Below are positions 35,839 to 44,829 of a stretch of 64,000 nt of DNA, piece by piece. Source of the stretch: Pandoraea oxalativorans (GTDB lineage Bacteria > Pseudomonadota > Gammaproteobacteria > Burkholderiales > Burkholderiaceae); the NCBI RefSeq assembly GCF_000972785.3, contig NZ_CP011253.3:1550001-1614000 (forward strand). The letters run 5' to 3'. Position 1 is the stretch's first letter, and every line of letters starts with the position of its first letter. The notes under the pieces were generated by a model. That model worked only from the letters and a program-made list of their open reading frames with translations. It searched no databases and was not told the DNA's origin. Both the position numbers and the translations under genes were made by a program.

Positions 35839-36101
35839 GTTGTTTCCCCAATGTCGCGGCATGTTCTATGCTGCGGATAGTCAATCAAAAGACGTCGGCT
35901 GACAATAGCCGAAAGCGGCGAAAAACACGGAAGAAGGGGCCCTGTTCGATGGATGACGAGGGGGCGCGCGACATCGTGACGTCACGCAAAATTCGGATTC
36001 CGCTCGTATCCCGGCATCGATAGTGCGGTCTACACTGCGCAAACCGGCCCCCCTTCATGGTGTTTTCAACGTGCTCTGCCGTTGTCCACTGGAGACCCTG
36101 C

Positions 36102-37511
36102 ATGCCTGTCGACCGCCCGCGCGACCCCGGCGATTCCGCTTCCGCTCCCGCTTCTGAGCGCGCTTCTGAGCGCGCTTCCAAGCCCGCTTCCGCTTCCCGC
36201 ACGCCTTCACCTGCTTCCGGTTCTGCTTTCTCTGTTTCTTCCTCTGCTTCTCCCATGCCTTCCGCGAATCGCGTGCTCGCGATGCTCGCCGCGCTCTTCT
36301 TCGCAATGGGGCTCATTACGTCGCTGAACGATATTCTGGTGCCGCACTTCAAGGCGGCCTTCGATCTGACGTACCGCGATGCAGCGCTGATCCAATCGAG
36401 CTTCTTTGCTGCGTACTTCGTGGTGTCTTACCCGGCGGGGCAGTACACCGCCCGTGTGGGCTACCGGCGCGCGCTGGCCACGTCGCTCTGGCTGGCGGGC
36501 CTCGGCTGCGCCCTGTTTTTCCCGGCGGCGGCGCTCGTCTCGTACCCGTGCTTTCTCGCGGCGCTCTTCGTGCTAGCAAGCGGCATCACGTTGCTTCAGG
36601 TCGCCGTGAACGCCTACGTCGAGACGCTCGGCTCGCGCGGCGAAGCGGCGAGCCGTCTCACGCTGGTGCAGGCGTTCAATTCGCTGGGCACGACCGTCGG
36701 CCCCCCGCTCGCGGCGCTCTGGATACTCGCGCCGCAGGCCGCGGAGGCGACGGGTCACGCGGTGGACAGCGTACGTGGCCCGTATGGCTTGCTCGCGGCA
36801 GTGCTGGCGCTCGGCGGTGTTGTGCTGTGGCGTCTGACGTTGCCGGAGCAGCGCGCGGACACCGCCGCATCGCCCGGATTGCTCGGTAACGTTCGCAGCC
36901 TGTTGTCACACCGTCCCTTGCGTTACGGCATCGTGGCGCTATTTCTTTATGTTGGCGCGGAAGTCAGCATCGGAAGTTTTCTGATCGTCTATCTGACGCA
37001 CACGGGGACAGGTATCGTCGATCACGCGCATGCGAGCCGCTATCTGGCGTTCTATTGGGGCGGGGCGATGGTGGGCCGTTTCGCAGGTGCGTGGCTGCTG
37101 CGCAAGGTGTCGCCGGGCAAGCTGCTCTGCCTGTGCGCACTCTACAACCTGATGCTGATTCTCGCGGCGCTGACGTTGCCGGGCGCGATTGCCATGTGGC
37201 TGCTGCTGGCATGTGGTCTGGGCAACGCCATCATGTTCCCGACGATCTTCTCGTTATCGGTTGGCGGACTTGGCGCGCGTGTGAGCGAAGGCGGCGGGCT
37301 GATTTGCATGGCCATCGTGGGCGGCGCGATCCTGCCTTATCTGCAAGGGGCGCTGGCCGATGGCGTTGGGATCGTGCTGTCGTTTCTGGTGCCCGCGCTG
37401 GCGTACTGTTATATCGCAGGCTTCGGGGCATGGTGCGCGCGCACCATGCCGCCGATGGACGTGTCGGGAGATGGGGCGGCTGAAAATCAGCCCGGCTTGC
37501 CGAACGTATAG
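36102..37511 (+). CDS. MFS sugar transporter, FucP/GluP type
   Basis: 469 aa with 12 membrane helices. After a low-complexity N-terminus of about 60 residues (Ala/Ser/Pro/Glu, with near-identical SERASERASK repeats) the transporter begins ANRVLAMLAALFFAMGLITSLNDILVPHFKAAF, a signature of the fucose/glucose-galactose:H+ symporters, followed by QSSFFAAYFVVSYPAG. GGAG about 8 nt before the ATG at 36102 favours that start, but an internal Met near residue 54 (MPSANRVLA) would remove the odd extension. Its last 25 bp overlap the pagP 3' end on the other strand. Confidence 0.9.
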   Translation: MPVDRPRDPGDSASAPASERASERASKPASASRTPSPASGSAFSVSSSASPMPSANRVLAMLAALFFAMGLITSLNDILVPHFKAAFDLTYRDAALIQSSFFAAYFVVSYPAGQYTARVGYRRALATSLWLAGLGCALFFPAAALVSYPCFLAALFVLASGITLLQVAVNAYVETLGSRGEAASRLTLVQAFNSLGTTVGPPLAALWILAPQAAEATGHAVDSVRGPYGLLAAVLALGGVVLWRLTLPEQRADTAASPGLLGNVRSLLSHRPLRYGIVALFLYVGAEVSIGSFLIVYLTHTGTGIVDHAHASRYLAFYWGGAMVGRFAGAWLLRKVSPGKLLCLCALYNLMLILAALTLPGAIAMWLLLACGLGNAIMFPTIFSLSVGGLGARVSEGGGLICMAIVGGAILPYLQGALADGVGIVLSFLVPALAYCYIAGFGAWCARTMPPMDVSGDGAAENQPGLPNV

Positions 37512-38053
37512 CGCCCGAAGATGAACAGCACGTTGCCGTTGCCCTTGCCGCCCGGAACATAGGCGGTGGCGACGGCGGCGCGTCCGAGACCCGCTTCGGC
37601 CAACGGCAGTGCAGCCGGGAAGGGCACGCCGCCGAGCGTGTCGGAGCGCGACATCAGGAAGACGGTGTAGCCCAGGCCGAATCGCACCGGCCCCGCGTTC
37701 GCGACGTTCCAGATGCGTCCATAGCCCGCCATCGGCGACCAGTCGTTGTGCGAGTCCTTGAAGGCCATCGCATAGAGCATGCGCGAGCCGTTCTTGCCGT
37801 CCGAGAGTACGCGTCCATAGCCCAGACCCCACGGGTTTTCGTTGTACTGCGCGATCTTTTCGCTTGTGTACGCGAAGCGCAGATGATGGGTGTGCAGCGG
37901 CACGTAAAGCTCGCTCGCCCCTTCGGTCGCGATCTCCCGAAACTCGTCGGCAATGGCGCCCGTCCACGTCGAGATGACGCCGGGAGCATCGTTGGCGTGC
38001 GCGACAAGCGGCGTGAGCGAGGCGAGGGCAAAGGCGATGCGCAGCGACGTCAT
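37487..38053 (-). CDS. pagP: PagP, lipid A palmitoyltransferase
   Basis: 188 aa, close to E. coli PagP. A signal peptide (MTSLRIAFALASLTPLVAHA) precedes an eight-stranded outer-membrane barrel. Catalytic residues are visible: His in LHTHHLRFAYTSEKI and the Asp-Ser pair in AMAFKDSHNDW; the final strand ends FIFGRYTFGKPG. PagP moves a palmitate from phospholipid to lipid A and raises resistance to antimicrobial peptides. The frame is open to 38347, but the length match and signal peptide favour the start at 38053. The 3' end overlaps the MFS gene convergently by 25 bp. Confidence 0.9.
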   Translation of the reverse strand: MTSLRIAFALASLTPLVAHANDAPGVISTWTGAIADEFREIATEGASELYVPLHTHHLRFAYTSEKIAQYNENPWGLGYGRVLSDGKNGSRMLYAMAFKDSHNDWSPMAGYGRIWNVANAGPVRFGLGYTVFLMSRSDTLGGVPFPAALPLAEAGLGRAAVATAYVPGGKGNGNVLFIFGRYTFGKPG

Positions 38054-38315
38054 CGAAAAGACGCGGGCAAAGCGCGACGCATGCGAGGCCCGCGACGCAT
38101 GAGACGGCTGCGAGGCGAGCGATCCAAGCAGCGCACGAAGAGGCGGACTCAGGCTGAGTGCGTGGTGGTGAAACGTCCGGGGAAGTGGGGCAAGCGGTGC
38201 GAGTGAAATCGATGGCGCGAGCCGCCCGGTGACTGTGGGGGGCGTGGTCATGGTTGAGTGAACCTGATGCGAAAAAACGTGCCGGTCGCGAGCGTCGGCG
38301 TCGAGCGAGCGTCCG

Positions 38316-38396
38316 GGGCGGCCGCGAATCGAACTCGCGTGCGTCACCGGAACGTGAATCCGGTGTTCCCGGAAACTGCTCTCTAGACCGCGCTGA
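38316..38396 (-). pseudogene. Possible tRNA relic
   Basis: On the minus strand there is a perfect T-loop consensus GTTCGATTC (from 38334 to 38326), a 7-bp anticodon-like stem CACCGGA/TCCGGTG (38345-38365) with 7-nt loop TTCACGT, and a CCGCCCC acceptor-like 3' strand. A D-arm and a matching 5' acceptor strand are not found, and the T-stem has mismatches. It looks more like a decayed tRNA or tRNA-like fragment than a working gene. Confidence 0.3.
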
Positions 38397-38533
38397 AAAC
38401 GCGAAAGTTCGTCCTCTCACGCTTTTTCACCCGATCTCGCAAGACCGCCCGTTGCGGGAGCAGGTGTTGACCGAACCTGCTGCTCTATAAAGAAGTCCTT
38501 TTGCGTCAACGGGATACTGCGGATATCGACGCG

Positions 38534-38887
38534 TTATTCACTGGGTTGTGAACAATTTCTGTGGATAACACGACGATGCACATAGGCGACCCGACGACAT
38601 CGCACTCGACATGGGAAATTTCCCGACGTGCTCACGTCATGGCGCAGCAATTGCGCGCGACGTTTTTCCCCCTTCCGATCAAGCACTTGAACAAGCTATC
38701 CGCGAGTTGTCCACTGGCTTGCAAACAGATTCTGTGGATAACGAAGCGCGCGTGAAGCCCGCGTTACGCCTCGTTTGGGAGCAAGTGGCACAACTTTCGC
38801 GCGCGAGAAATCTTCCTTGTCGGATCAGTCACTTGCGATGCTTTTCCGCAAGTTATCAACGGGCTTGTGAACAAAAAATGTGGATAA
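38534..38887. repeat. Three diverged units with paired DnaA-box-like sites
   Basis: Each unit holds a forward box and a reverse TGTGGATAA (the complement of TTATCCACA) with exactly the same 26-bp offset: TTATTCACT 38534 and TGTGGATAA 38560-38568; TTGTCCACT 38707 and 38733-38741; TTATCAACG 38853 and 38879-38887. Between the boxes runs a shared ACTGGCTTGTGAACA-like core. Units are 173 and 146 bp apart. An AT-rich patch (38898-38945) follows. No dnaA, parA or rpmH lies near, so a DnaA-titration or regulatory site is as likely as an origin. Confidence 0.6.
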
Positions 38888-39003
38888 ACCGTCGATTTTG
38901 TAAATCTCAAAATATGAGATCAATGTTTACATATTGACATTTGAGTTCGAGCGGAATTACGATGCGCCTCATACCGGTGGACGGACACGTTCAGGAGACG
39001 ACA

Positions 39004-39948
39004 GTGACGGAACGACGCAAACAGAAAGTGGCGATCATTGGCTCGGGCAATATCGGCACCGACCTGATGATCAAGGTGATGCGCAACAGCGAGCATCTGG
39101 AAATGGGCGCGATGGTCGGTATCGACCCGGCCTCCGACGGTCTGGCGCGCGCCGAGCGCCTCGGCGTGCCCGTGACCGCTGGCGGCATCGATGGGCTGCT
39201 GGCGATGCCCGGCTTCGAGGAGATTCGCATCGCCTTCGACGCGACGTCGGCGAAAGCGCACGCACATCACAACGAGTTGTTGCAGGCGCGCGGCGTGCAG
39301 GTGATCGATCTGACGCCGGCGGCGATTGGCCCGTACGTGATTCCGTCGATCAACCTCGACGCCCATCTGGACGCCCGCAACATCAACATGGTGACGTGCG
39401 GCGGTCAGGCCACGATCCCGATGGTCGCTGCGATCTCGCAGGTCGCAAAGGTCCACTACGCAGAAATCGTCGCCTCGATTTCCAGCAAGTCGGCCGGACC
39501 GGGCACGCGTGCCAACATCGACGAGTTCACGGAAACGACGTCCAAGGCGATCGAAGTGCTGGGCGGCGCGTCGCGCGGCAAGGCGATCATCGTGCTGAAT
39601 CCGGCCGAGCCGCCGCTCATCATGCGCGACACGGTGTTCGTGCTGTCGGAGCCGGGTGACCAGGCTGCCATCGAAGCCAGCATTCAGGCGATGGTCGACA
39701 AGGTGCACGCTTACGTGCCGGGCTACCGTCTCAAGCAGAAGGTGCAGTTCGAGTTGTTCGACGCCTCGCGTCCGCTCAACGTGCCGGGTCTGGGCAAGCT
39801 CACGGGTCTGAAGACCTCGGTATTCCTCGAAGTGGAAGGGGCTGCGCACTATCTGCCGGCCTACGCGGGCAATCTCGACATCATGACCAGCGCCGCGCTG
39901 GCCTGTGCCGACCGCATCGCCGCCACCCGCCTGGCGCTCGCGGCCTGA
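39004..39948 (+). CDS. mhpF: Acetaldehyde dehydrogenase, acylating (DmpF/BphJ/MhpF)
   Basis: 314 aa. It oxidises acetaldehyde to acetyl-CoA with NAD+. The Rossmann motif is [12 protein letters not shown], the catalytic Cys is in [13 protein letters not shown] near residue 130, and [14 protein letters not shown] is a family signature. The start is a GTG at 39004 with AGGAG 6 nt upstream; the frame open from 38941 would add 21 residues not seen in the family. Partners are the aldolase 35 bp downstream, with which it forms a channelling complex. Confidence 0.94.
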   Translation: MTERRKQKVAIIGSGNIGTDLMIKVMRNSEHLEMGAMVGIDPASDGLARAERLGVPVTAGGIDGLLAMPGFEEIRIAFDATSAKAHAHHNELLQARGVQVIDLTPAAIGPYVIPSINLDAHLDARNINMVTCGGQATIPMVAAISQVAKVHYAEIVASISSKSAGPGTRANIDEFTETTSKAIEVLGGASRGKAIIVLNPAEPPLIMRDTVFVLSEPGDQAAIEASIQAMVDKVHAYVPGYRLKQKVQFELFDASRPLNVPGLGKLTGLKTSVFLEVEGAAHYLPAYAGNLDIMTSAALACADRIAATRLALAA

Positions 39949-39982
39949 ACGTCGCACGCGCTCTCAGGAGACACACCTCATC

Positions 39983-41002
39983 ATGACCCAGAAAAAGCTC
40001 TATATCTCCGACGTGACGCTGCGCGACGGCAGCCACGCGATTCGTCACCAGTACAGCATCGCCAACGTGAAGGCGATTGCCGCGGCGCTCGATAAAGCCA
40101 AGGTCGATTCCATCGAAGTGGCTCACGGCGACGGTCTCGCCGGGTCGAGCTTCAACTACGGCTTCGGCGCGCACACCGATCTCGAATGGATCGCCGCCGT
40201 GGCCGAGACCGTCACGCACGCCAAGGTCGCGACGCTGTTGCTGCCGGGCGTGGGCACCGTACACGACCTGCGTGAAGCCTATGACGCCGGTGCGCGCGTG
40301 GTGCGTATCGCCACGCACTGCACGGAGGCGGACGTCTCCCGTCAGCACATCGCCTACGCGCGTGAGTTGGGCATGGACACCGTCGGCTTCCTGATGATGA
40401 GCCACATGACCACGCCGCAGCATCTGGCCGAGCAGGCCAAGCTGATGGAGTCGTACGGCGCGCAGTGCATCTACGTGGTGGACTCGGGCGGCGCGCTAGG
40501 CATGAACGACGTGCGCGATCGCTTCCGTGCGTTCAAGGACGTGCTCAAGCCCGAAACACTGACCGGCATGCACGCGCACCACAACCTGAGCCTCGGCGTG
40601 GCGAACTCCATCGTTGCCGTGGAAGAGGGGTGCGATCGTATCGACGCGAGTCTGGCGGGCATGGGGGCGGGTGCAGGCAACGCCCCGCTGGAAGTGTTCA
40701 TCGCGGCGGCGTCTCGCCTGGGCTGGAACCACGGCTGCGATCTGTACACGCTGATGGATGCGGCCGACGACATCGTGCGTCCGTTGCAGGACCGCGCCGT
40801 GCGCGTGGATCGCGAGACGCTGGCACTCGGCTACGCTGGTGTGTATTCGAGCTTCCTGCGTCATGCAGAAGCCGCTGCGTCGCGCTATGACCTCAAGACC
40901 GTCGACATTCTGGTGGAACTGGGCCAGCGTCGTATGGTGGGCGGTCAGGAAGACATGATCGTCGACGTCGCGCTCGACTTGATTAAGCGTCGCGCTGCGT
41001 AA
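39983..41002 (+). CDS. mhpE: 4-hydroxy-2-oxovalerate aldolase (DmpG/BphI/MhpE)
   Basis: 339 aa TIM barrel plus communication domain. [19 protein letters not shown] carries the base Asp/Arg and the Mn ligand Asp; [14 protein letters not shown] supplies the two His metal ligands. It splits 4-hydroxy-2-oxovalerate into pyruvate and acetaldehyde and feeds acetaldehyde directly to the partner dehydrogenase. AGGAG lies 12 nt before the ATG. The gene pair stands alone here, without the hydratase or ring-cleavage genes normally beside it. A perfect terminator follows. Confidence 0.94.
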   Translation: MTQKKLYISDVTLRDGSHAIRHQYSIANVKAIAAALDKAKVDSIEVAHGDGLAGSSFNYGFGAHTDLEWIAAVAETVTHAKVATLLLPGVGTVHDLREAYDAGARVVRIATHCTEADVSRQHIAYARELGMDTVGFLMMSHMTTPQHLAEQAKLMESYGAQCIYVVDSGGALGMNDVRDRFRAFKDVLKPETLTGMHAHHNLSLGVANSIVAVEEGCDRIDASLAGMGAGAGNAPLEVFIAAASRLGWNHGCDLYTLMDAADDIVRPLQDRAVRVDRETLALGYAGVYSSFLRHAEAAASRYDLKTVDILVELGQRRMVGGQEDMIVDVALDLIKRRAA

Positions 41003-41028
41003 CGCCTTAGCGGCATCTCCGTGCCGAT

Positions 41029-41061
41029 ACCGGCCCCTCGTCAGACGGGGCCGGTTTTTTT
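41029..41061 (+). terminator. Intrinsic terminator after mhpE
   Basis: ACCGGCCCC (41029-41037) pairs with GGGGCCGGT (41047-41055), followed directly by a run of T to 41061. Confidence 0.9.
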
Positions 41062-41107
41062 GTGCCCGCGCTTACCATTGCGCTTGTCGTCGCACCTACC
41101 GTCGCAC

Positions 41108-41902
41108 TTATCCCCGCGTATCGCCTGACCAGCCCAACTGACGGCTGATCTGCGCTGCCGCGTTCTTCACGCTCGGCACGAGTTCCAGCATGCGCTCGCG
41201 GCTCATGTACTTGGTCGTGCTCGACACGCTGATGGCCGCGACGATGCGCTGGCTCGCGTCGTAGATGGGGGCGGCGACACATCGGATCTGTGGCGTATCG
41301 TCTTCGAGATCGAATGCGTAGCCCAGACGCGCATAGTCGTGCATGCGCGCGAGCCATGCCGCCGCATCGACCGGATGCGAGGACACCCGCGACTGATAGT
41401 GCTCAAGCTGCGCCTGCCACGCGGCCTCGTCCTGATCGAGCAGCAACGCCTTACCGACGCCCGTGACGCAAATCGGCTTACGACCGCCGATACGCGAGCT
41501 GATCTCGATAGCGCGCTGACCGGGGAGCTTGTCGAGGTACATGACTTCCCAGCCGTCGGCGACCGCGAGATGCACCGTATCCTGCGTCTCGCTCGCGAGT
41601 GCTTCGAGCGCCGGGCGCGCAACGCGCGGCAGGTCGATCTGACGATAGGCGAGAAAGCCCAGTTCGATGAGCTTGTTGCCGAGCCGATAACCGCGACGCG
41701 GTTCGAAACGCAAATACCCCGCATGCACCAGGGCCGACGCAATGCGATGCGTTGTCGACGACGTGATGCCCGTGTGCGCCGAGAGCGCGGGCACGGTGTC
41801 GATGCCTGCGGCCACCGCTTCCACGATATCGAGACCGCGAAAGAGTGTCTGACTGGCGAGGGTGCGCGGGCGCTCGGCCTCCGGTGCCTTCGGCTTGGCC
41901 AT
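41108..41902 (-). CDS. IclR-family transcriptional regulator
   Basis: 264 aa. Residues 15-80 form the winged helix (LASQTLFRGLDIVEAVAAG, then LSAHTGITSSTTHRIASALVHAGYL) and 85-255 the effector domain with GRKPICVTGVGKALL and RCVAAPIYDASQRIVAAISV. It is convergent with mhpFE and may control them or a distant pathway; the sequence shows no direct evidence for the target. The ATG overlaps the stop of the PilZ gene by one base (TGATG). Confidence 0.92.
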   Translation of the reverse strand: MAKPKAPEAERPRTLASQTLFRGLDIVEAVAAGIDTVPALSAHTGITSSTTHRIASALVHAGYLRFEPRRGYRLGNKLIELGFLAYRQIDLPRVARPALEALASETQDTVHLAVADGWEVMYLDKLPGQRAIEISSRIGGRKPICVTGVGKALLLDQDEAAWQAQLEHYQSRVSSHPVDAAAWLARMHDYARLGYAFDLEDDTPQIRCVAAPIYDASQRIVAAISVSSTTKYMSRERMLELVPSVKNAAAQISRQLGWSGDTRG

Positions 41903-42888
41903 CAGGCACCCCCGAGCGCCAGCAGGCGCTCGTATACGTAGCACTTGAGCGCCACGTAGTGCGACGGTTCGAGCACCGGCAGTTCGATGCCGTGCAGATG
42001 GCCGTCGTCGCCTTGTTGCACGCCGCGAATCGTGCCCGTCGCTTCGATGGGCATGTCGATGTCGCCCACACGCACGCGGAACGCCAGTTGCACGCTGTCG
42101 CCGGGGACACCCAGCGGCGTGTCGGCGAGCAGCGAAACGCCTTCGGCGCTCACGTCCTGAAGCAATGCCAGATGCCGCGTCTGCGCCGCGCTCACGGACA
42201 CGACCAGTTTGGCGGGCACGCGTTGCGAGCGGCGCAGCACCTTGCGACGGATTTGCGCCGGTGCCGACAACACGACGTAATCGAACGGCGTGCGCTCGAC
42301 GCGCTCGACCGTGCAGACGAAGTGATAGATGTCTTCGCCGGAGAACGTCCACAGTTCGAGGCGCTCGCTGGCTTGCAGCGTTGGCGGCGCGGCGCGACCG
42401 GTGGGGGCCGTGACGAAGAGCATCTGATTGGGCGCGTGACCGATCACGCGCGTGCGTACCCGCTGCGATCCGGCACCGGGCGGCAACTGAATTTGCAGCC
42501 AGTCGCCGGGACGCAGATTGAGGTCGGTGAGTCCGTACTGCGGTGACGCCACACCGCTGGCCGTCACCGCGTTGTCAGTGGGTGCTTGCGTCGCGGGCGC
42601 TGCATCGGTGGGCGCGACGGCCACCGCGTCGTCTTGCCCGAGCGTGGCCACGCGATGCGGCGCGAACGACGAGAACAGCCAGTCTCGGCCCGCTTGTGTC
42701 GGCACGATATCGCCTTCGGCCAGCAGCGGCTCGCCATTGCGCTCGACGATGGCCCAGGGCAGGGCTTCGCCCAGCGGGATGTCGTCGGGCGTTAGCGCAA
42801 CAAGCGGGAGCCCTTGCGCCACGGAAGCAGGCGAGGCAGGTGCCGAAGTCGAAGCAACGGACGGTTGAGCAGGTGTGTGGGTAGACAT
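41902..42888 (-). CDS. YcgR-like flagellar brake / PilZ-domain c-di-GMP receptor
   Basis: 328 aa. A Ser/Ala/Pro N-terminus (1-35) and a region ending FAPHR near residue 78 precede a YcgR N-domain (LRPGDWLQIQLPPG, VRTRVIGHAPNQMLFVTAP, about residues 125-205) and a PilZ domain (about 215-320). c-di-GMP ligands are visible as RRSQRVPAKL (RxxxR) and DVSAEGVSLLAD (D/NxSxxG). YcgR proteins slow flagella when c-di-GMP is high. It is co-transcribed and coupled with the IclR gene, an unusual partner. Confidence 0.88.
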   Translation of the reverse strand: MSTHTPAQPSVASTSAPASPASVAQGLPLVALTPDDIPLGEALPWAIVERNGEPLLAEGDIVPTQAGRDWLFSSFAPHRVATLGQDDAVAVAPTDAAPATQAPTDNAVTASGVASPQYGLTDLNLRPGDWLQIQLPPGAGSQRVRTRVIGHAPNQMLFVTAPTGRAAPPTLQASERLELWTFSGEDIYHFVCTVERVERTPFDYVVLSAPAQIRRKVLRRSQRVPAKLVVSVSAAQTRHLALLQDVSAEGVSLLADTPLGVPGDSVQLAFRVRVGDIDMPIEATGTIRGVQQGDDGHLHGIELPVLEPSHYVALKCYVYERLLALGGA

Positions 42889-43200
42889 ATCGATTCAGCG
42901 AAGTGGGCGCTCGCCGGAGTGCCCGGGACGACCGCAGACGTCAGTGTGGCGAAAGTCTACCGCGACGCATTGGCACTTGGCGAGAGGAGACGCGATCGGC
43001 TTGTCCCGCCCAACATGCACAAACTGCGTAAGTGGGCGCTCGCTGGGGTGTCGATGGAGGGCATCGTACGACGCGTGACATCGTCGGTATTCCGGAGCAT
43101 TCCCGCGTATCCGCCCGACAGGACGCCGCGCGTTCGTTGTCGTCTGCCTATAGTCGGCGGTTTGCCGGTGTGACCGGCGACGTTCTGGCAGGGGGATGCG
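42889..43200. promoter_or_regulatory. Divergent 312-bp spacer with a 14-bp direct repeat
   Basis: Lies between the PilZ gene and the 542-aa gene and must hold both promoters. AAGTGGGCGCTCGC occurs twice, at 42901-42914 and 43030-43043, in the same orientation, each followed by a GGxGTG-like tail. I see no ORF. Confidence 0.45.
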
Positions 43201-44829
43201 ATGTGGTACCAGCAATGTTCCGGGGATAGGGGCCGGGGGCCGGATTGGGGGCCGGGTTTGGGAATGAGCGCGCGCGCCGACGCGGAGATCGGGCTGGCGG
43301 GCATGCGCGAGGACGCGGCGTATCGTCGTGCCGAACGGGCCGACTTCGGCACGCGGCTCGCGCAGGCGTCGAATGCGGCGCGTCATGAGCGGCTGAACGC
43401 ACAATTGCATGGACACGTTAGCGGGCACACCGCAACGCGACGCCCCGATCCACGACTGTCGAAGGCATTCGCGCACGCGTGGGCCGGGCTCTGGCTGACG
43501 AGCGGACCGTGTCAGCACTTCTACCGCAAGGAGTTCGATCTGGCCCACGCACGCGACGCGCGTCTCGCACAGAGCAGGCAGCAGGTCGATGCGATGTTGG
43601 CGCCCACTCACGATGCTCGTGATGACGATGTCGCGAGCGCAGCGCACGCGAGCATCGAACGTATCGGTGCCGACATCGCCGCGTGGCTGGACACCCTTGC
43701 CGCGACCGGCCGCAGAGGATGGCACTTTCGCGCGGCACGTGATGCCCTGTCGCTCGTCGGCAATCTGTCGTTGCTCGCCGTGATTGCCGCGTTTCTGTAT
43801 CGCGAGCGGGATGCCGACGATGAAGCGTCGCAGCACACCGCTCGCGGCATCGCGACCGCCAACACGCCGTTCGACGTGCCGTGGGCCGACTGGTCGTTAC
43901 TGGCCTTCGAAGGGGTGAAGGGGGTACTCACACAGTCGCTCGGTTCCCCGACCTTGATCCGTCATCACGCGGTGGATGAAATCCTCAAACGCATGGACGC
44001 CGGTTGCCGTTTGCTCGAAGCGTGCGCATTACTACCGGCGACGCCGCAAACGTCGTGGCGTGGCACGTTGAGCAACCTGACGCGTGCGCGCGACGTCGCA
44101 ACGCTCTTCACGTTCGCCAACTCGGCGGTGCCGCCCGCGCGTCTGGGGCTGTGGGTGCCATCGTGGTTCTCCGGCCCGTCGTCCACGACCGACGCGTCTC
44201 GCGGCATCCTGCGCGTGGCCGGGCTGATGCTCGACTCCTGTCGCGCGGTGACGAGTCTGCTCGGCACGTGGGCGCGTAACGAAGCGTTCACGATCGACGC
44301 CCGAACACTGACGCAACGTTGGGAGGTGTTGTCCACGCGATTGGCGGACGTCGCACCGGAGGACATCGCAACGGTACAGCGCCGCGCCACGCGTGTCACA
44401 CAACTGGCGCGGCACTGCGACACGCCGCTGCTGGCGAAGATCGCGTCACATCCGATGTTATGCGAGTGCTTACTCGCCTCTGCACGAGACTTGTCGGCCA
44501 GCCAGATCACGGTGGCGTGCGGCGAGTTCGACGTGCCGTGTCATGCGTCATGTGGCGATGGGCTGAGCTACCTGAGCCTGCGTCCCGCCGAGAATCCGTG
44601 GGGCCAACGCTGGACAGGCGACGGATGGGAAAGCGGCGGTGCGACACCGGCACGCGCGGCGTATCGCCTGTTGCTGCTGTATCAGCATTGGAGCGCGGCG
44701 CTGCTGGAGCAGGTCGTGGGCGCGTCGTCGTGTCATGGCGACGAGGAGACGGTCGTCAGGGCGCACATGTCCGATGCGTCGCCACCTACGGGCGCGACTC
44801 ACGTCGCCATGGAGTCGACGTGGCTCTGA
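43201..44829 (+). CDS. Unrecognised 542-aa protein
   Basis: An AGGGGG ribosome site 5-9 nt before the ATG supports this start; MSARADAEI at residue 22 is an alternative. The protein is largely helical, rich in Ala, Arg, His and Trp, with one hydrophobic stretch (LVGNLSLLAVIAAFLYRE, about residues 187-204) that may be a membrane helix, and no signal peptide. Twelve or so Cys are scattered in the C-terminal half. I do not recognise the family. It overlaps a downstream small gene by 10 bp and might be an effector or a membrane-associated accessory protein; no motif decides. Confidence 0.7.
   Translation: MWYQQCSGDRGRGPDWGPGLGMSARADAEIGLAGMREDAAYRRAERADFGTRLAQASNAARHERLNAQLHGHVSGHTATRRPDPRLSKAFAHAWAGLWLTSGPCQHFYRKEFDLAHARDARLAQSRQQVDAMLAPTHDARDDDVASAAHASIERIGADIAAWLDTLAATGRRGWHFRAARDALSLVGNLSLLAVIAAFLYRERDADDEASQHTARGIATANTPFDVPWADWSLLAFEGVKGVLTQSLGSPTLIRHHAVDEILKRMDAGCRLLEACALLPATPQTSWRGTLSNLTRARDVATLFTFANSAVPPARLGLWVPSWFSGPSSTTDASRGILRVAGLMLDSCRAVTSLLGTWARNEAFTIDARTLTQRWEVLSTRLADVAPEDIATVQRRATRVTQLARHCDTPLLAKIASHPMLCECLLASARDLSASQITVACGEFDVPCHASCGDGLSYLSLRPAENPWGQRWTGDGWESGGATPARAAYRLLLLYQHWSAALLEQVVGASSCHGDEETVVRAHMSDASPPTGATHVAMESTWL

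Noticed and set aside
37254..38420. 388-codon minus-strand frame
   Set aside because: It overlaps the MFS gene, pagP and the tRNA-like segment in a frame without motifs; pagP in the neighbouring frame is real.
38534..38887. CRISPR array
   Set aside because: Only three diverged units with 146-173 bp spacing and no cas genes; not a CRISPR.
38534..38945. Chromosomal origin of replication
   Set aside because: DnaA-box-like pairs are present, but dnaA, rpmH, gidA or par genes are absent and no skew can be computed here; kept only as a DnaA-site array.
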